Origin: Bacteroides faecis MAJ27
GTDB taxonomy: Bacteria > Bacteroidota > Bacteroidia > Bacteroidales > Bacteroidaceae
Length of the DNA stretch: 64,000 nucleotides
Reading direction: 5' to 3'
Assembly: GCF_900106755.1 (NCBI RefSeq)
Contig: NZ_FNNN01000024.1
Span: 29,424 to 93,423, forward strand
Part shown: positions 44,870 through 53,654 of the stretch, piece after piece
Layout: each line of letters starts with the position of its first letter
Numbering within the stretch: the first letter of the stretch is position 1
Position numbers and translations under genes: made by a program
Notes under the pieces: model-generated
The model's input: the letters and a program-made list of their open reading frames with translations, nothing else
What the model was told of the DNA's origin: nothing
Databases searched by the model: none

Positions 44870-44959
44870 CAGGGTGATTGGTTGTTTACGAAAAAAATTA
44901 AAATTGAGTTTTGCCTACTTACACAGGCGTGAATCACGTAGATACACAAATACTATCCA
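44870..44959 (-). promoter_or_regulatory. Candidate attenuator of the thr operon
   Basis: After the leader peptide the minus strand has the stem-forming CTACGTGATTCAC-GCCT-GTGTAAGTAG, with GCCT/AGGC extending it, then AAAACTCAATTTTAATTTTTTT. One arm of the competing helix would be TGGATAGT (plus 44951-44958), which pairs with ACTATCCA in the peptide-coding part. The stem is imperfect and the T run starts ~12 bases later, so it is a weaker candidate than a classical attenuator. Confidence 0.4.
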
Positions 44960-45037
44960 TTAACCCCAAAGGGTCATGGTACACATGGATGTGACTGTAT
45001 GTGGATAGTACTTCATCATAGTCTCTGTTTCTACCAT
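44960..45037 (-). CDS. thrL: thr operon leader peptide (25 residues, attenuation)
   Basis: In the 401-base gap before thrA a short frame runs from ATG (45035-45037) to TAA (44960-44962). It begins MVETETMMKYYPHTVTSMCT and ends MTLWG. Of 25 residues six are Thr (4, 6, 14, 16, 20, 22) and five are Met, the two end products downstream of ThrA, and no Ile is present. A -7 box TACTTTTG (minus, 45056-45063) lies 18 bases ahead of the ATG. The arms ACTATCCA/TGGATAGT bracket the peptide region, and a stem (CTACGTGATTCAC...GTGTAAGTAG) and a T-rich stretch follow. This fits ribosome-mediated attenuation. Confidence 0.7.
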   Translation of the reverse strand: MVETETMMKYYPHTVTSMCTMTLWG

Positions 45038-45055
45038 TGTTTTTGATAAGTGTCG

Positions 45056-45063
45056 CAAAAGTA
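45056..45063 (-). promoter_or_regulatory. -7 box of the thr leader transcript
   Basis: TACTTTTG on the minus strand, 18 bases ahead of the leader ATG. A good -33 box is not visible at the usual spacing. Confidence 0.5.
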
Positions 45064-45227
45064 ATAATAAAAACGTTCAATCTATCACTTTTTTCGGTTT
45101 TTTTCTGATAAAAAGAACATCGCGTCTCTTTCCCAGCCGATAAAAGCCCTGCACTTTTATGACATTTTGCTATCTATATATCGTTTATATTATTATATTT
45201 GCAAAAACAACAGCATAAAACCAGCAT

Positions 45228-46265
45228 ATGACCCCGTTAAATACTTCCGTATTGTTAATATATACCGGTGGAACAATTGGAATGATTGAAAACACCGCAA
45301 CAGGCGCATTGGAGAGCTTCAACTTCGAGCAACTCCAGAGACATGTCCCCGAATTGCAAAAATTCAACTTCCCGATTGACACTTATCAGTTTGATCCACC
45401 AATGGACTCTTCGGACATGGAACCTGATATGTGGAGAAAGCTGGTACGCATCATTCATGAGAACTACGACCGCTATCATGGATTCGTTATCCTGCATGGC
45501 ACGGATACGATGGCTTATACTGCCTCGGCCCTGAGCTTTATGCTGGAAGGACTGGATAAACCGGTCATCCTCACAGGATCTCAGCTTCCGATAGGGGTAC
45601 TCCGCACGGATGGAAAGGAAAATCTGATGACAAGTATCGAAATTGCCGCTGCACAAGATAAAGACGGGAAAGCAGTGGTTCCGGAAGTCTGTATCTTCTT
45701 CGAGAATCATCTGATGCGGGGGAATCGGACGACGAAAATGAATGCGGAAAACTTCAACGCATTCCGTTCATTCAACTATCCGGTACTGGCAGAAGCGGGT
45801 ATTCACATTAAATACAATAATGTACATATCCATGTTAATAAGAGCAGGCAGAAATTAATGCCACATTATTTATTGGATACGAATATAGCCGTACTTAAAC
45901 TATTTCCCGGTATTCAGGAGAACGTGATAGCCACGATTTTAGGAACGAAAGGTTTAAAGGCCGTCGTACTCGAAACATATGGCTCCGGCAATGCACCACG
46001 TAAAGAGTGGTTTATCCGCAGGCTCTGCAAAGCCAGCGCACAAGGGATTGTGATTGTAAATGTAACCCAGTGCAACGCCGGAATGGTGGAAATGGAACGT
46101 TACGAAACGGGATACCAGCTGTTGCAGGCAGGAGTCGTCTCCGGATATGACAGTACAACAGAATCAGCTGTAACCAAACTGATGTTCTTATTAGGACACG
46201 GATATACACCGGATGAAGTCCGCGATCACATGAACCGGTCGATAGCGGGAGAGATCACTCTGTAA
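45228..46265 (+). CDS. ansA: Type I (cytoplasmic) L-asparaginase
   Basis: The protein has 345 residues. The two nucleophile regions are clear: 'VLLIYTGGTIGMIENTATG' (first Thr) and 'YHGFVILHGTDTMAYTASALSFMLEGLDKPVILTGSQLPIG' (Thr-Asp pair with the catalytic Lys region 'GNRTTKMNAENFNAF'). There is no signal peptide, which favours the cytoplasmic type I enzyme. It hydrolyses asparagine to aspartate and ammonia, feeding the aspartate family. A -7 box TATATTTG lies at 45194-45201 with TTTG at 45166-45169 (24-base spacer). It is divergent from the thr operon, sharing the control gap. Confidence 0.95.
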   Translation: MTPLNTSVLLIYTGGTIGMIENTATGALESFNFEQLQRHVPELQKFNFPIDTYQFDPPMDSSDMEPDMWRKLVRIIHENYDRYHGFVILHGTDTMAYTASALSFMLEGLDKPVILTGSQLPIGVLRTDGKENLMTSIEIAAAQDKDGKAVVPEVCIFFENHLMRGNRTTKMNAENFNAFRSFNYPVLAEAGIHIKYNNVHIHVNKSRQKLMPHYLLDTNIAVLKLFPGIQENVIATILGTKGLKAVVLETYGSGNAPRKEWFIRRLCKASAQGIVIVNVTQCNAGMVEMERYETGYQLLQAGVVSGYDSTTESAVTKLMFLLGHGYTPDEVRDHMNRSIAGEITL

Positions 46266-46287
46266 GCTTCATCTATTTCTATTAGGC

Positions 46288-46318
46288 AGGGATAACTTAT
46301 TTCTAATAAATTATCCCT
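46288..46318 (+). terminator. Terminator after ansA overlapping the radA -7 box
   Basis: The stem AGGGATAA/TTATCCCT (46288-46295 with 46311-46318) is followed by ATTTTT. The T run is also the -7 box TATTTTTG (46318-46325) of the radA promoter. Confidence 0.7.
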
Positions 46319-46351
46319 ATTTTTGTACCCTACAAGAAGAAAGGAATCTCA

Positions 46352-47719
46352 ATGGCAAAAGAAAAGACCGTATATGTATGCAGTAACTGTGGGCAGGATT
46401 CACCGAAGTGGGTGGGCAAGTGCCCGTCGTGCGGAGAATGGAATACGTATGTAGAAGAGATCGTACGGAAAGAACCGACCAACCGCCGACCGGTATCGGG
46501 CATCGAAACGCAGAAAGCAAAACCAATAATCCTTAGTGAGATAGAAGCGGATGATGAACCACGTATCAATATGCATGATGAAGAACTGAATCGTGTATTG
46601 GGCGGAGGACTTGTCCCCGGCTCCCTGGTTTTGATCGGTGGCGAACCGGGAATCGGAAAATCGACACTCGTCATGCAGACCGTATTGCGTATGCCGGACA
46701 AGAAGATTCTCTATGTATCCGGTGAAGAAAGCGCACGACAGCTGAAACTGCGTGCCGACCGTCTTTCTGATGTTTCCAGCGACTGCTTCATCGTATGCGA
46801 AACTTCACTTGAACATATCTATGTTCATATCAAGAACACAAATCCTGATTTAGTTATCATCGACTCCATACAGACTATTTCCACTGAAAACATAGAATCC
46901 TCTCCCGGAAGTATTGCCCAGGTAAGAGAATGTTCGGCATCGATTCTCCGTTTCGCAAAGGAAACACATACACCGGTCCTGCTCATCGGGCATATTAACA
47001 AGGAAGGCAGCATTGCAGGTCCAAAAGTGTTGGAGCATATTGTAGATACCGTTCTCCAATTTGAAGGAGATCAGCATTATATGTACCGCATTTTGCGAAG
47101 CATCAAAAACCGTTTCGGAAGTACCGCCGAACTGGGCATTTACGAAATGCGTCAGGACGGGTTACGCCAAGTCAGCAATCCTTCGGAACTGCTGTTAAGT
47201 CAGGATCATGAAGGCATGAGCGGAGTAGCTATTGCTTCGGCTATCGAAGGGGTACGCCCGTTCCTGATCGAGACACAGGCACTGGTAAGTTCCGCCGTTT
47301 ATGGAAATCCCCAACGGTCGGCAACCGGATTCGATATACGAAGAATGAATATGCTGCTGGCTGTTCTTGAAAAGCGTGTCGGATTCAAGCTCGCACAGAA
47401 AGATGTATTTCTGAATATTGCCGGAGGATTGAAAGTGAACGATCCCGCTATCGACCTGGCAGTGATCAGCGCAATCCTATCTTCCAATATGGATGCCGCT
47501 ATCGAACCGGAAGTTTGTATGGCGGGAGAAATAGGGCTGTCGGGAGAGATACGCCCCGTAAACCGAATAGAGCAACGCATCGGAGAAGCGGAAAAGTTAG
47601 GATTCAAACGATTCCTGCTTCCTAAATACAATCTGCAAGGGATTGATACCCAAAAACTAAAAATAGAATTAGTACCTGTCAGAAAGGTAGAAGAAGCATT
47701 CAGAGCACTCTTCGGATAA
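46352..47719 (+). CDS. radA: DNA repair protein RadA
   Basis: The protein has 455 residues. A four-Cys zinc finger (residues ~10-30, 'CSNCGQDSPKWVGKCPSCGEW') is followed by the Walker A 'GGEPGIGKSTLVMQ', Walker B 'DLVIIDSIQTI', and the RadA-specific 'KNRFGSTAELGIYEM'. The C-terminal Lon-like domain is 'DVFLNIAGGLKVNDPAIDLAVISAILSSNMDAAIEPEVCMAGEIGLSGEIRPVNRIEQRIGEAEKLGFKRFLLP'. It is a DnaB-type helicase aiding branch migration in recombination. Complete and of usual length. A perfect GGGCAAC/GTTGCCC hairpin (47728-47746) lies after it. Confidence 0.97.
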   Translation: MAKEKTVYVCSNCGQDSPKWVGKCPSCGEWNTYVEEIVRKEPTNRRPVSGIETQKAKPIILSEIEADDEPRINMHDEELNRVLGGGLVPGSLVLIGGEPGIGKSTLVMQTVLRMPDKKILYVSGEESARQLKLRADRLSDVSSDCFIVCETSLEHIYVHIKNTNPDLVIIDSIQTISTENIESSPGSIAQVRECSASILRFAKETHTPVLLIGHINKEGSIAGPKVLEHIVDTVLQFEGDQHYMYRILRSIKNRFGSTAELGIYEMRQDGLRQVSNPSELLLSQDHEGMSGVAIASAIEGVRPFLIETQALVSSAVYGNPQRSATGFDIRRMNMLLAVLEKRVGFKLAQKDVFLNIAGGLKVNDPAIDLAVISAILSSNMDAAIEPEVCMAGEIGLSGEIRPVNRIEQRIGEAEKLGFKRFLLPKYNLQGIDTQKLKIELVPVRKVEEAFRALFG

Positions 47720-47784
47720 GTCCGGATGGGCAACCAGCTGTTGCCCGTTCACAAACTAACAGGTACACATCAAACAGTAGACTA

Positions 47785-49434
47785 ATGACACAAGAATACC
47801 AACTCCGCATCCTCCCTGAAATCGCAGCAAACGAACAGCGACTGAAAGAATACATTTCGAAAGAAAAAGGTATCAATCTGCGCAATATCAACGCTACCCG
47901 AATACTGAAACGAAGTATTGATGCACGCCAGCGGACTATCTTCGTCAATTTAAAGGTGCGGGTATATATCAATGAGATGCCCAAAGAAGATGAATACGAA
48001 CATACTATATATAATAATGTAGAGGGCAAACCTCAGATTATCGTAGTCGGTGCGGGTCCGGGCGGATTATTCGCTGCTTTACGCCTCATCGAACTCGGAT
48101 TACGTCCGGTCATTGTGGAGCGGGGAAAAGATGTGCGCGAACGAAAGAAAGATCTGGCGCAGATCAGCAGAGAGCATACCGTAGACCCGGAATCGAACTA
48201 TAGCTTTGGTGAAGGAGGTGCAGGAGCGTATTCGGATGGTAAACTTTATACCCGCAGCAAAAAAAGAGGAAATGTAGACAAGATACTGAATGTATTCTGC
48301 CAGCACGGAGCTTCTACTTCAATATTAGCCGACGCTCATCCTCATATCGGCACAGATAAGCTTCCGCGTGTGATTGAAAATATGCGGAATACAATCATCG
48401 GGTGTGGAGGAGAAGTACATTTCCAGACCAGAATGGACGCACTGATCATTGAAAACGATGAAATCAAAGGTATTGAAACGAATACAGGAAAAGTCTTTCT
48501 CGGTCCTGTAATACTGGCAACCGGACATTCTGCAAGGGATGTATATCGCTGGCTGGCTGCCAATGGCGTTACGATGGAAGCCAAAGGAATCGCTGTCGGT
48601 GTCCGGCTGGAACATCCGGCAACGCTGATTGACCAGATACAATACCACAATAAGAATGGACGGGGTAAATACCTTCCTGCTGCCGAATACAGTTTTGTAA
48701 CACAGGCAGAAGGAAGAGGAGTATATAGTTTCTGCATGTGTCCCGGTGGCTTTATTGTCCCTGCCGCCAGTGGACCGGAACAGGTGGTAGTCAACGGTAT
48801 GTCTCCCTCCAACCGTGGTTCCCGCTGGAGTAATTCGGGAATGGTAGTAGAGATTCAGCCGGAAGACTTAATGAATGGAGAATGGAAAATGGAAAATGGA
48901 GAATTGGCTGCGCAACAGAAAGAGCGGCTATTGGCCGTTAACCCATTGCTGAGCAGTTCCCAACTCTCGGCTCTCCATGCTCAACTTACTCCCCTTCACT
49001 TTCAGGAGGAGTTGGAACGTCAATGCTGGTTGCAGGGGGGCAGACGCCAGACGGCGCCGGCACAACGCATGCTGGACTTTACCCGCAAGAAGTTAAGTTA
49101 CGATTTACCGGAATCTTCATACAGTCCGGGATTGATTTCTTCTCCACTCCATTTCTGGATGCCGGAGTTTATCAGTAAACGGTTAGCTCTCGGTTTTCAG
49201 CAGTTCGGGCGTAGCAGTCATGGCTTCCTTACAAATGAAGCGGTCATGATCGGTGTAGAGACTCGCACTTCCTCACCTGTCCGCATCGTACGAGATAAGG
49301 AGACGTTACAGCATGTGACTGTCCGCGGGTTATTCCCCTGCGGAGAAGGTGCGGGATATGCAGGTGGAATTGTCTCGGCAGGAGTAGATGGCGAACGATG
49401 TGCGGAAGCGGCAGCTAATTATATAAATCAATAA
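47785..49434 (+). CDS. FAD-dependent oxidoreductase (uncharacterised dehydrogenase)
   Basis: The protein has 549 residues. The N-terminal ~90 residues are an added domain with 'GINLRNINATRILKRSIDARQRTIFVNLKVRVYI'. The FAD-binding GxGxxG is 'QIIVVGAGPGGLFAALRLIELGLRPVIVERG', then 'NYSFGEGGAGAYSDGKLYTRSKKRG', 'VILATGHSARDVYRWL' and the end 'VRGLFPCGEGAGYAGGIVSAGVDGERCAEAAANYI'. The family is annotated as uncharacterised FAD-dependent dehydrogenase; the substrate is not known. Residues ~363-400 are an unusual insert (NGEWKMENGEL...) matching a DNA repeat (48871-48986), absent from my expectation for the family. Confidence 0.92.
   Translation: MTQEYQLRILPEIAANEQRLKEYISKEKGINLRNINATRILKRSIDARQRTIFVNLKVRVYINEMPKEDEYEHTIYNNVEGKPQIIVVGAGPGGLFAALRLIELGLRPVIVERGKDVRERKKDLAQISREHTVDPESNYSFGEGGAGAYSDGKLYTRSKKRGNVDKILNVFCQHGASTSILADAHPHIGTDKLPRVIENMRNTIIGCGGEVHFQTRMDALIIENDEIKGIETNTGKVFLGPVILATGHSARDVYRWLAANGVTMEAKGIAVGVRLEHPATLIDQIQYHNKNGRGKYLPAAEYSFVTQAEGRGVYSFCMCPGGFIVPAASGPEQVVVNGMSPSNRGSRWSNSGMVVEIQPEDLMNGEWKMENGELAAQQKERLLAVNPLLSSSQLSALHAQLTPLHFQEELERQCWLQGGRRQTAPAQRMLDFTRKKLSYDLPESSYSPGLISSPLHFWMPEFISKRLALGFQQFGRSSHGFLTNEAVMIGVETRTSSPVRIVRDKETLQHVTVRGLFPCGEGAGYAGGIVSAGVDGERCAEAAANYINQ
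48871..48986 (+). repeat. Low-complexity repeat-derived insert inside the FAD gene
   Basis: The text AATGGAGAATGG-AAAATGG-AAAATGGAGAATTGG opens the segment, and CCCAACTCTCGGCTCTCCAT closes it as an imperfect inverted copy of its start. It has the style of the 'aatggagaatggagaattg' repeats in Bacteroides intergenic regions. It is in frame and does not disrupt the gene. Confidence 0.5.
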
Positions 49435-49452
49435 TAAAAACTCTGTGATAAG

Positions 49453-50055
49453 ATGAATAATAAACCCGAAATAGCGATTATTGAATCTAACACCCTTACT
49501 TGCCTTGGACTAAAAAGTATATTGGAAGAGATTATTCCAATGGCAACGATTCGTACCTTCCATAGTTTCAGTGAGCTGATAGATGATACCCCGGATATGT
49601 ATGCTCATTATTTCATCTCAGCACAAATCTATGTTGAACACAATGCCTTCTTCCTTCCCCGAAAACGAAAAACAATTGTACTGGCCAGTGACAGTCCGCA
49701 ATTCCAGTTGTCGGGCGTGCCGGTACTCAATATTTATGAGCCAGAAGAAAAGCTTGTGAAAAGTCTGCTGAAACTTCATCAACATGCACACCACAACGGT
49801 TATCCTGTGAAAGACATGCCCCCGATTGCCCTGCCGGAAGCACATCAGGAAATCTTATCTGCCCGCGAAATAGAAGTGCTTGTATTAATTACCAAAGGAT
49901 TGATCAATAAAGAAATTGCTGACAAGTTGAACATCAGTCTGACTACTGTCATCACCCACAGAAAAAACATCACGGAAAAACTGGGAATCAAGTCGGTATC
50001 AGGATTGACTATCTATGCTGTAATGAATGGATACATAGAGGCTGACCGGATCTGA
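49453..50055 (+). CDS. LuxR-type regulator with degenerate receiver domain
   Basis: The protein has 200 residues. The C-terminal ~65 residues are a clear LuxR/GerE HTH ('LSAREIEVLVLITKGLINKEIADKLNISLTTVITHRKNITEKLGIKSVSGLTIYAVMNGYIE'). The N-terminal ~130 residues follow the receiver fold in outline ('PEIAIIESNTLTCLGLKSILEEIIPMATIRTF'), but the phosphoacceptor Asp is missing: the strand reads 'HYFISAQIYVE' with Ser. No sensor kinase is nearby. It is probably an atypical, phosphorylation-independent regulator, perhaps of the TonB receptor 90 bases downstream or of redox-related genes. Confidence 0.9.
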   Translation: MNNKPEIAIIESNTLTCLGLKSILEEIIPMATIRTFHSFSELIDDTPDMYAHYFISAQIYVEHNAFFLPRKRKTIVLASDSPQFQLSGVPVLNIYEPEEKLVKSLLKLHQHAHHNGYPVKDMPPIALPEAHQEILSAREIEVLVLITKGLINKEIADKLNISLTTVITHRKNITEKLGIKSVSGLTIYAVMNGYIEADRI

Positions 50056-50105
50056 TTTCTTAAAAAATCAGGCATAATCCTAATAAATGAGGATTGTCCG
50101 TCTTA

Positions 50106-50113
50106 TATATTTG
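50106..50113 (+). promoter_or_regulatory. -7 box of the TonB receptor gene
   Basis: TATATTTG at 50106-50113, 32 bases ahead of the ATG. Upstream a 6-bp inverted repeat AATCCT/AGGATT (50076-50095) may be a regulator site. Confidence 0.5.
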
Positions 50114-50145
50114 CCGTTACTTTGCACCAGACAAATTAACTGCGA

Positions 50146-52551
50146 ATGAAAACAAAGAATATGATGATTGCCCTCGCACTCCTAACAACAGGGACAGCAT
50201 GGGCTGAAGATTTACCTAAAGATTCTCTAAAAGTAGTGGACATCGAAGAAGTAGTAGTGATTGCTGCTCCAAAAGAGAATCGTAAACTACGCGAGTTACC
50301 AACTGCCACAACACTGTTGTCACAACAAGACATGCAGGCAAATCAGGTACAATCTGTGAAAAACCTAACAGGTATTGTTCCTAACCTCTTCATTCCGGAT
50401 TATGGTTCGAAGCTGACTACTTCTATTTATATTCGCGGAATCGGTTCACGTATCAATACCCCATCCGTAGGACTTTACGTAGATAACATCCCTTATATCG
50501 ACAAGTCAGCTTTCGACTTCAATTATGCCGATATTGAACGTATTGACATACTTCGCGGTCCGCAAGGCACCCTCTATGGACGTAACACAATGGGAGGCCT
50601 CATCAAAGTACATACAAAATCACCTTTTACTTATCAAGGTACTGATATCCGAATGGGAGCTGCGACCTATAATAATTACAATGTTTCATTGACACATTAT
50701 CACCGCATATCCGATCGCTTCGCTTTCTCTACCGGAGGATTTTACGAACATGCAGGCGGTTTCTTCGAGAATATGACTCGGAATAATGAAAAAGTAGACA
50801 AAAGTAATGCCGGAGGCGGACGCTTCCGTGGTATCTATATGCCAACATCAAACCTAAAAATCGACATGACACTAAACTATGAATACGGTGACCAGGGCGG
50901 TTATCCTTATGAATACACAGGTGTCACTCAAGGAGAAGAGACACGTCCGGAATACATTGGTAAAATAGCCAATAACGAGCGCAGCGGTTATCGGCGGGGA
51001 TTACTTAATTCGGGAATAAATATAGAATACCAAGCCAGAAACTTTATTCTCAGCGCTGTCACTGGTTATCAGAACCTGAATGACCGTATGTTCCTCGATC
51101 AGGATTTCACAGAAAAAGACATCTATACATTGGAACAAAAACAAAGAGCAAATACCATTTCAGAAGAAATCACTTTCAAATCAAAGCCGGGAAATAATTG
51201 GCAATGGGCCACTGGAGTTTCCGGGTTTTATCAATGGCTGCATACTACAGGACCTGTACAATTCGGACAGGAGGGAGTCAGATCCGTCATAGAAGATAAT
51301 GCCAATGAGCAATTCGAAAATATCACAGCCGGTAATCCCAGAGCGCCCAAGATGCATATGAACATCAATAACCAAGGATTAGCTGTAGGAGGTAGTTTTG
51401 ATACACCAATTTTGAATGGAGCCATCTTCCATCAGTCCACATTTAATAATTTATTTATTAAAGGACTATCTGCAACAGTTGGTTTGAGACTGGATTATGA
51501 AAAGCTAAAGATGGACTATAACTCAGTTTCCGATCCTCTTAACTTTGATTTCTCTATCACAATGCCCGGTGCCCCTAAACCCTTCCTTACTTGCGAAGGA
51601 TTGGAAGGAAATGCATCTTTCATAGGGAAAGAATCTACAGATTACCTTCAGCTACTTCCTAAATTTGCCTTACAATATGAATGGACAAAAGGAAATAGTG
51701 TTTACACAACCGTATCCAAAGGATATCGTTCAGGAGGTTATAATATACAGATGTTCTCCGATTTGGCAAAGGGAGGCTTAATGAATTCAGCAATTGAGGC
51801 ATTGGCAGCCGACCCCAAACTAAGTGCGATGGCAGCAACAATAGAGAGCCAAAAGAAAGAACTCCCCCAAGTGAGTAAAGCTACCCAATACAAACCCGAA
51901 TACTCCTGGAACTACGAGCTAGGCAGTCACCTCACCTCATGGGAAGGAAAACTTTGGGCAGACCTCGCTGTGTTCTACATGGATACACGCGACCAGCAAA
52001 TCTCTCAATTTGCGGCAAGCGGCCTGGGACGTATCACGATCAATGCCGGTAAAAGCCGTAGCTACGGTGCAGAAGCATCTCTCCGTGCCAGCCTGACAAA
52101 CGAACTCAGCCTGAACGCAAGCTATGGATATACATATGCCACCTTTACCGATTATATTGTCAATGAAGAAGATAAAGATGGCAACCTGACTGTGAAAGCA
52201 GACTATAACGGCAAATACGTCCCCTTCGTCCCCAAGCACACACTAAATATCGGAGGAGAATACGCCATCACCTGCAAGCCCCGTTCTATCTTTGACCGGG
52301 TGGTTTTCCAGGCAAACTATAACGCAGCCGGACGTATCTACTGGACCGAACAGAACGATGTCAGCCAAGCCTTCTACGGTACCCTCAACTGGCGTGCAAA
52401 CCTGGAAATAGGAGACGCAATGATCAGTTTCTGGGCACGTAACTTCCTGGACAAAGACTATGCAGCCTTCTACTTTGAGACGATGAACAAAGGATTCATG
52501 CAGAAAGGACGTCCCGCACAATTCGGCATAGATCTCCGTTGCCGGTTCTAA
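50146..52551 (+). CDS. TonB-dependent outer-membrane receptor (iron-complex type)
   Basis: The protein has 801 residues. The signal peptide ends 'TAWA'; then the TonB-box-like 'VVDIEEVVVIAAPKENRKLRELPTATTLL', the plug 'VKNLTGIVPNLFIPDYGSKLTTSIYIRGIGSRINTPSVGLYVDNIPYIDKSAFDFNYADIERIDILRGPQGTLYGRNTMGGLIKVHT', and a barrel ending with 'FGIDLRCRF'. The plug and lack of the SusC N-terminal domain resemble siderophore or pesticin-type receptors (FyuA-like), so an iron complex or a small ligand is the likely cargo; this is inference. An AraC gene converges at its 3' end with 15 bases between stops, and a LuxR-type regulator precedes it. Confidence 0.92.
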   Translation: MKTKNMMIALALLTTGTAWAEDLPKDSLKVVDIEEVVVIAAPKENRKLRELPTATTLLSQQDMQANQVQSVKNLTGIVPNLFIPDYGSKLTTSIYIRGIGSRINTPSVGLYVDNIPYIDKSAFDFNYADIERIDILRGPQGTLYGRNTMGGLIKVHTKSPFTYQGTDIRMGAATYNNYNVSLTHYHRISDRFAFSTGGFYEHAGGFFENMTRNNEKVDKSNAGGGRFRGIYMPTSNLKIDMTLNYEYGDQGGYPYEYTGVTQGEETRPEYIGKIANNERSGYRRGLLNSGINIEYQARNFILSAVTGYQNLNDRMFLDQDFTEKDIYTLEQKQRANTISEEITFKSKPGNNWQWATGVSGFYQWLHTTGPVQFGQEGVRSVIEDNANEQFENITAGNPRAPKMHMNINNQGLAVGGSFDTPILNGAIFHQSTFNNLFIKGLSATVGLRLDYEKLKMDYNSVSDPLNFDFSITMPGAPKPFLTCEGLEGNASFIGKESTDYLQLLPKFALQYEWTKGNSVYTTVSKGYRSGGYNIQMFSDLAKGGLMNSAIEALAADPKLSAMAATIESQKKELPQVSKATQYKPEYSWNYELGSHLTSWEGKLWADLAVFYMDTRDQQISQFAASGLGRITINAGKSRSYGAEASLRASLTNELSLNASYGYTYATFTDYIVNEEDKDGNLTVKADYNGKYVPFVPKHTLNIGGEYAITCKPRSIFDRVVFQANYNAAGRIYWTEQNDVSQAFYGTLNWRANLEIGDAMISFWARNFLDKDYAAFYFETMNKGFMQKGRPAQFGIDLRCRF

Positions 52552-52566
52552 GGTCTGATAACCAAG

Positions 52567-53466
52567 TCAACTATTGATATACTCCTTTGGAGACATACCA
52601 GCACAGCGCTTAAAGAACTTCCCGAAGAAAGATTGATTCGAGAAGTTCAGCTGTTCGCTGATCTGCTGAATAGTCAGTCTGCCTGATTTTAATAACGTCT
52701 TGGCTTCCAGTATTACATAAGCATCGATCCATTCTCCTGCCAGTTGCTGACTGATCTTATAAATGACAGTAGAAAGGTACTTGGGAGAAATACACAACAA
52801 GTCCGCATAGAACTTCACACTCCGTTCCTTCCGGTAATGTTTTTCCACTTCACCAATAAAACGCTGAAAGATTTCCTCTTGACGTGTATGCGAATACTTT
52901 GACCGTGACTCTTCTTCCTTCAGCACTATAGGCAGCATTCTATAATACAATATCTGTACATAAGATTGCAGCATCGGAATCCTGTAAGGATGGTCCAGCT
53001 CCTGCAAAGTCGCTTTAATGGAGTGATAGACCCCAACAAACGCCATTACTTCCTTTTCCTCTAAAACAAAGCAATGTCTACTCTGCAAACACTTATAAAA
53101 AGACATTACCTGAGTCGTCTTTTCGGTGACAGGCATAAAATTGGTCCGGGTAGCTATCATAAATCCCCGAAAGTCATTACTTATAGAAAGTACCTCAAAA
53201 ATCATCCCCGTGATTATAACACAAAACATGTCCGGACGCAACGTGTATTCTTTCAAAGAAATCCGTACATGCAGCTCTCCTTGCAAACAAAACAGTACCA
53301 TAGACATTCCCGCCTGAACAGGAAAATCGTTTTGAGGCAACTGCTCCAAAGGTTCGGAGAAAGGGATTTCCATATTATCCGATAACACTATCTCCCCTTT
53401 TATAAAAGAAACCATATCCATTTCTGTCAGATGAGAAATATCAAGCAAAAAGATATTATGACCCAT
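52567..53466 (-). CDS. AraC-family transcriptional regulator
   Basis: The protein has 299 residues. The N-terminal half is a cupin-like sensor ('GMSMVLFCLQGELHVRISLKEYTLRPDMFCVIITGMIFEVL'). The C-terminal half has both HTH motifs ('SVKFYADLLCISPKYLSTVIYKISQ' and 'LTIQQISEQLNFSNQSFFGKFFKRCAGMSPKEYI'). A -7 box TACATTTG lies on the minus strand at 53497-53504. Convergent to the TonB receptor, so control of that gene would be from a distance; its ligand is unknown. Confidence 0.92.
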   Translation of the reverse strand: MGHNIFLLDISHLTEMDMVSFIKGEIVLSDNMEIPFSEPLEQLPQNDFPVQAGMSMVLFCLQGELHVRISLKEYTLRPDMFCVIITGMIFEVLSISNDFRGFMIATRTNFMPVTEKTTQVMSFYKCLQSRHCFVLEEKEVMAFVGVYHSIKATLQELDHPYRIPMLQSYVQILYYRMLPIVLKEEESRSKYSHTRQEEIFQRFIGEVEKHYRKERSVKFYADLLCISPKYLSTVIYKISQQLAGEWIDAYVILEAKTLLKSGRLTIQQISEQLNFSNQSFFGKFFKRCAGMSPKEYINS

Positions 53467-53654
53467 ATTTTACTAAATTATTAGAGAATTTGACAGCAAA
53501 TGTAATCGATCCGAAACATAAAACGAGTATGATTCGACCTATTGACCAAAATGCTAGACCTTTTGACCTTGAGCCGATATTTAATCGGGAGGAAGTACGA
53601 CCATATAGTACCGGGAAAGACGGAAGTACGACGAAATGAATCAAGACATGTAGT

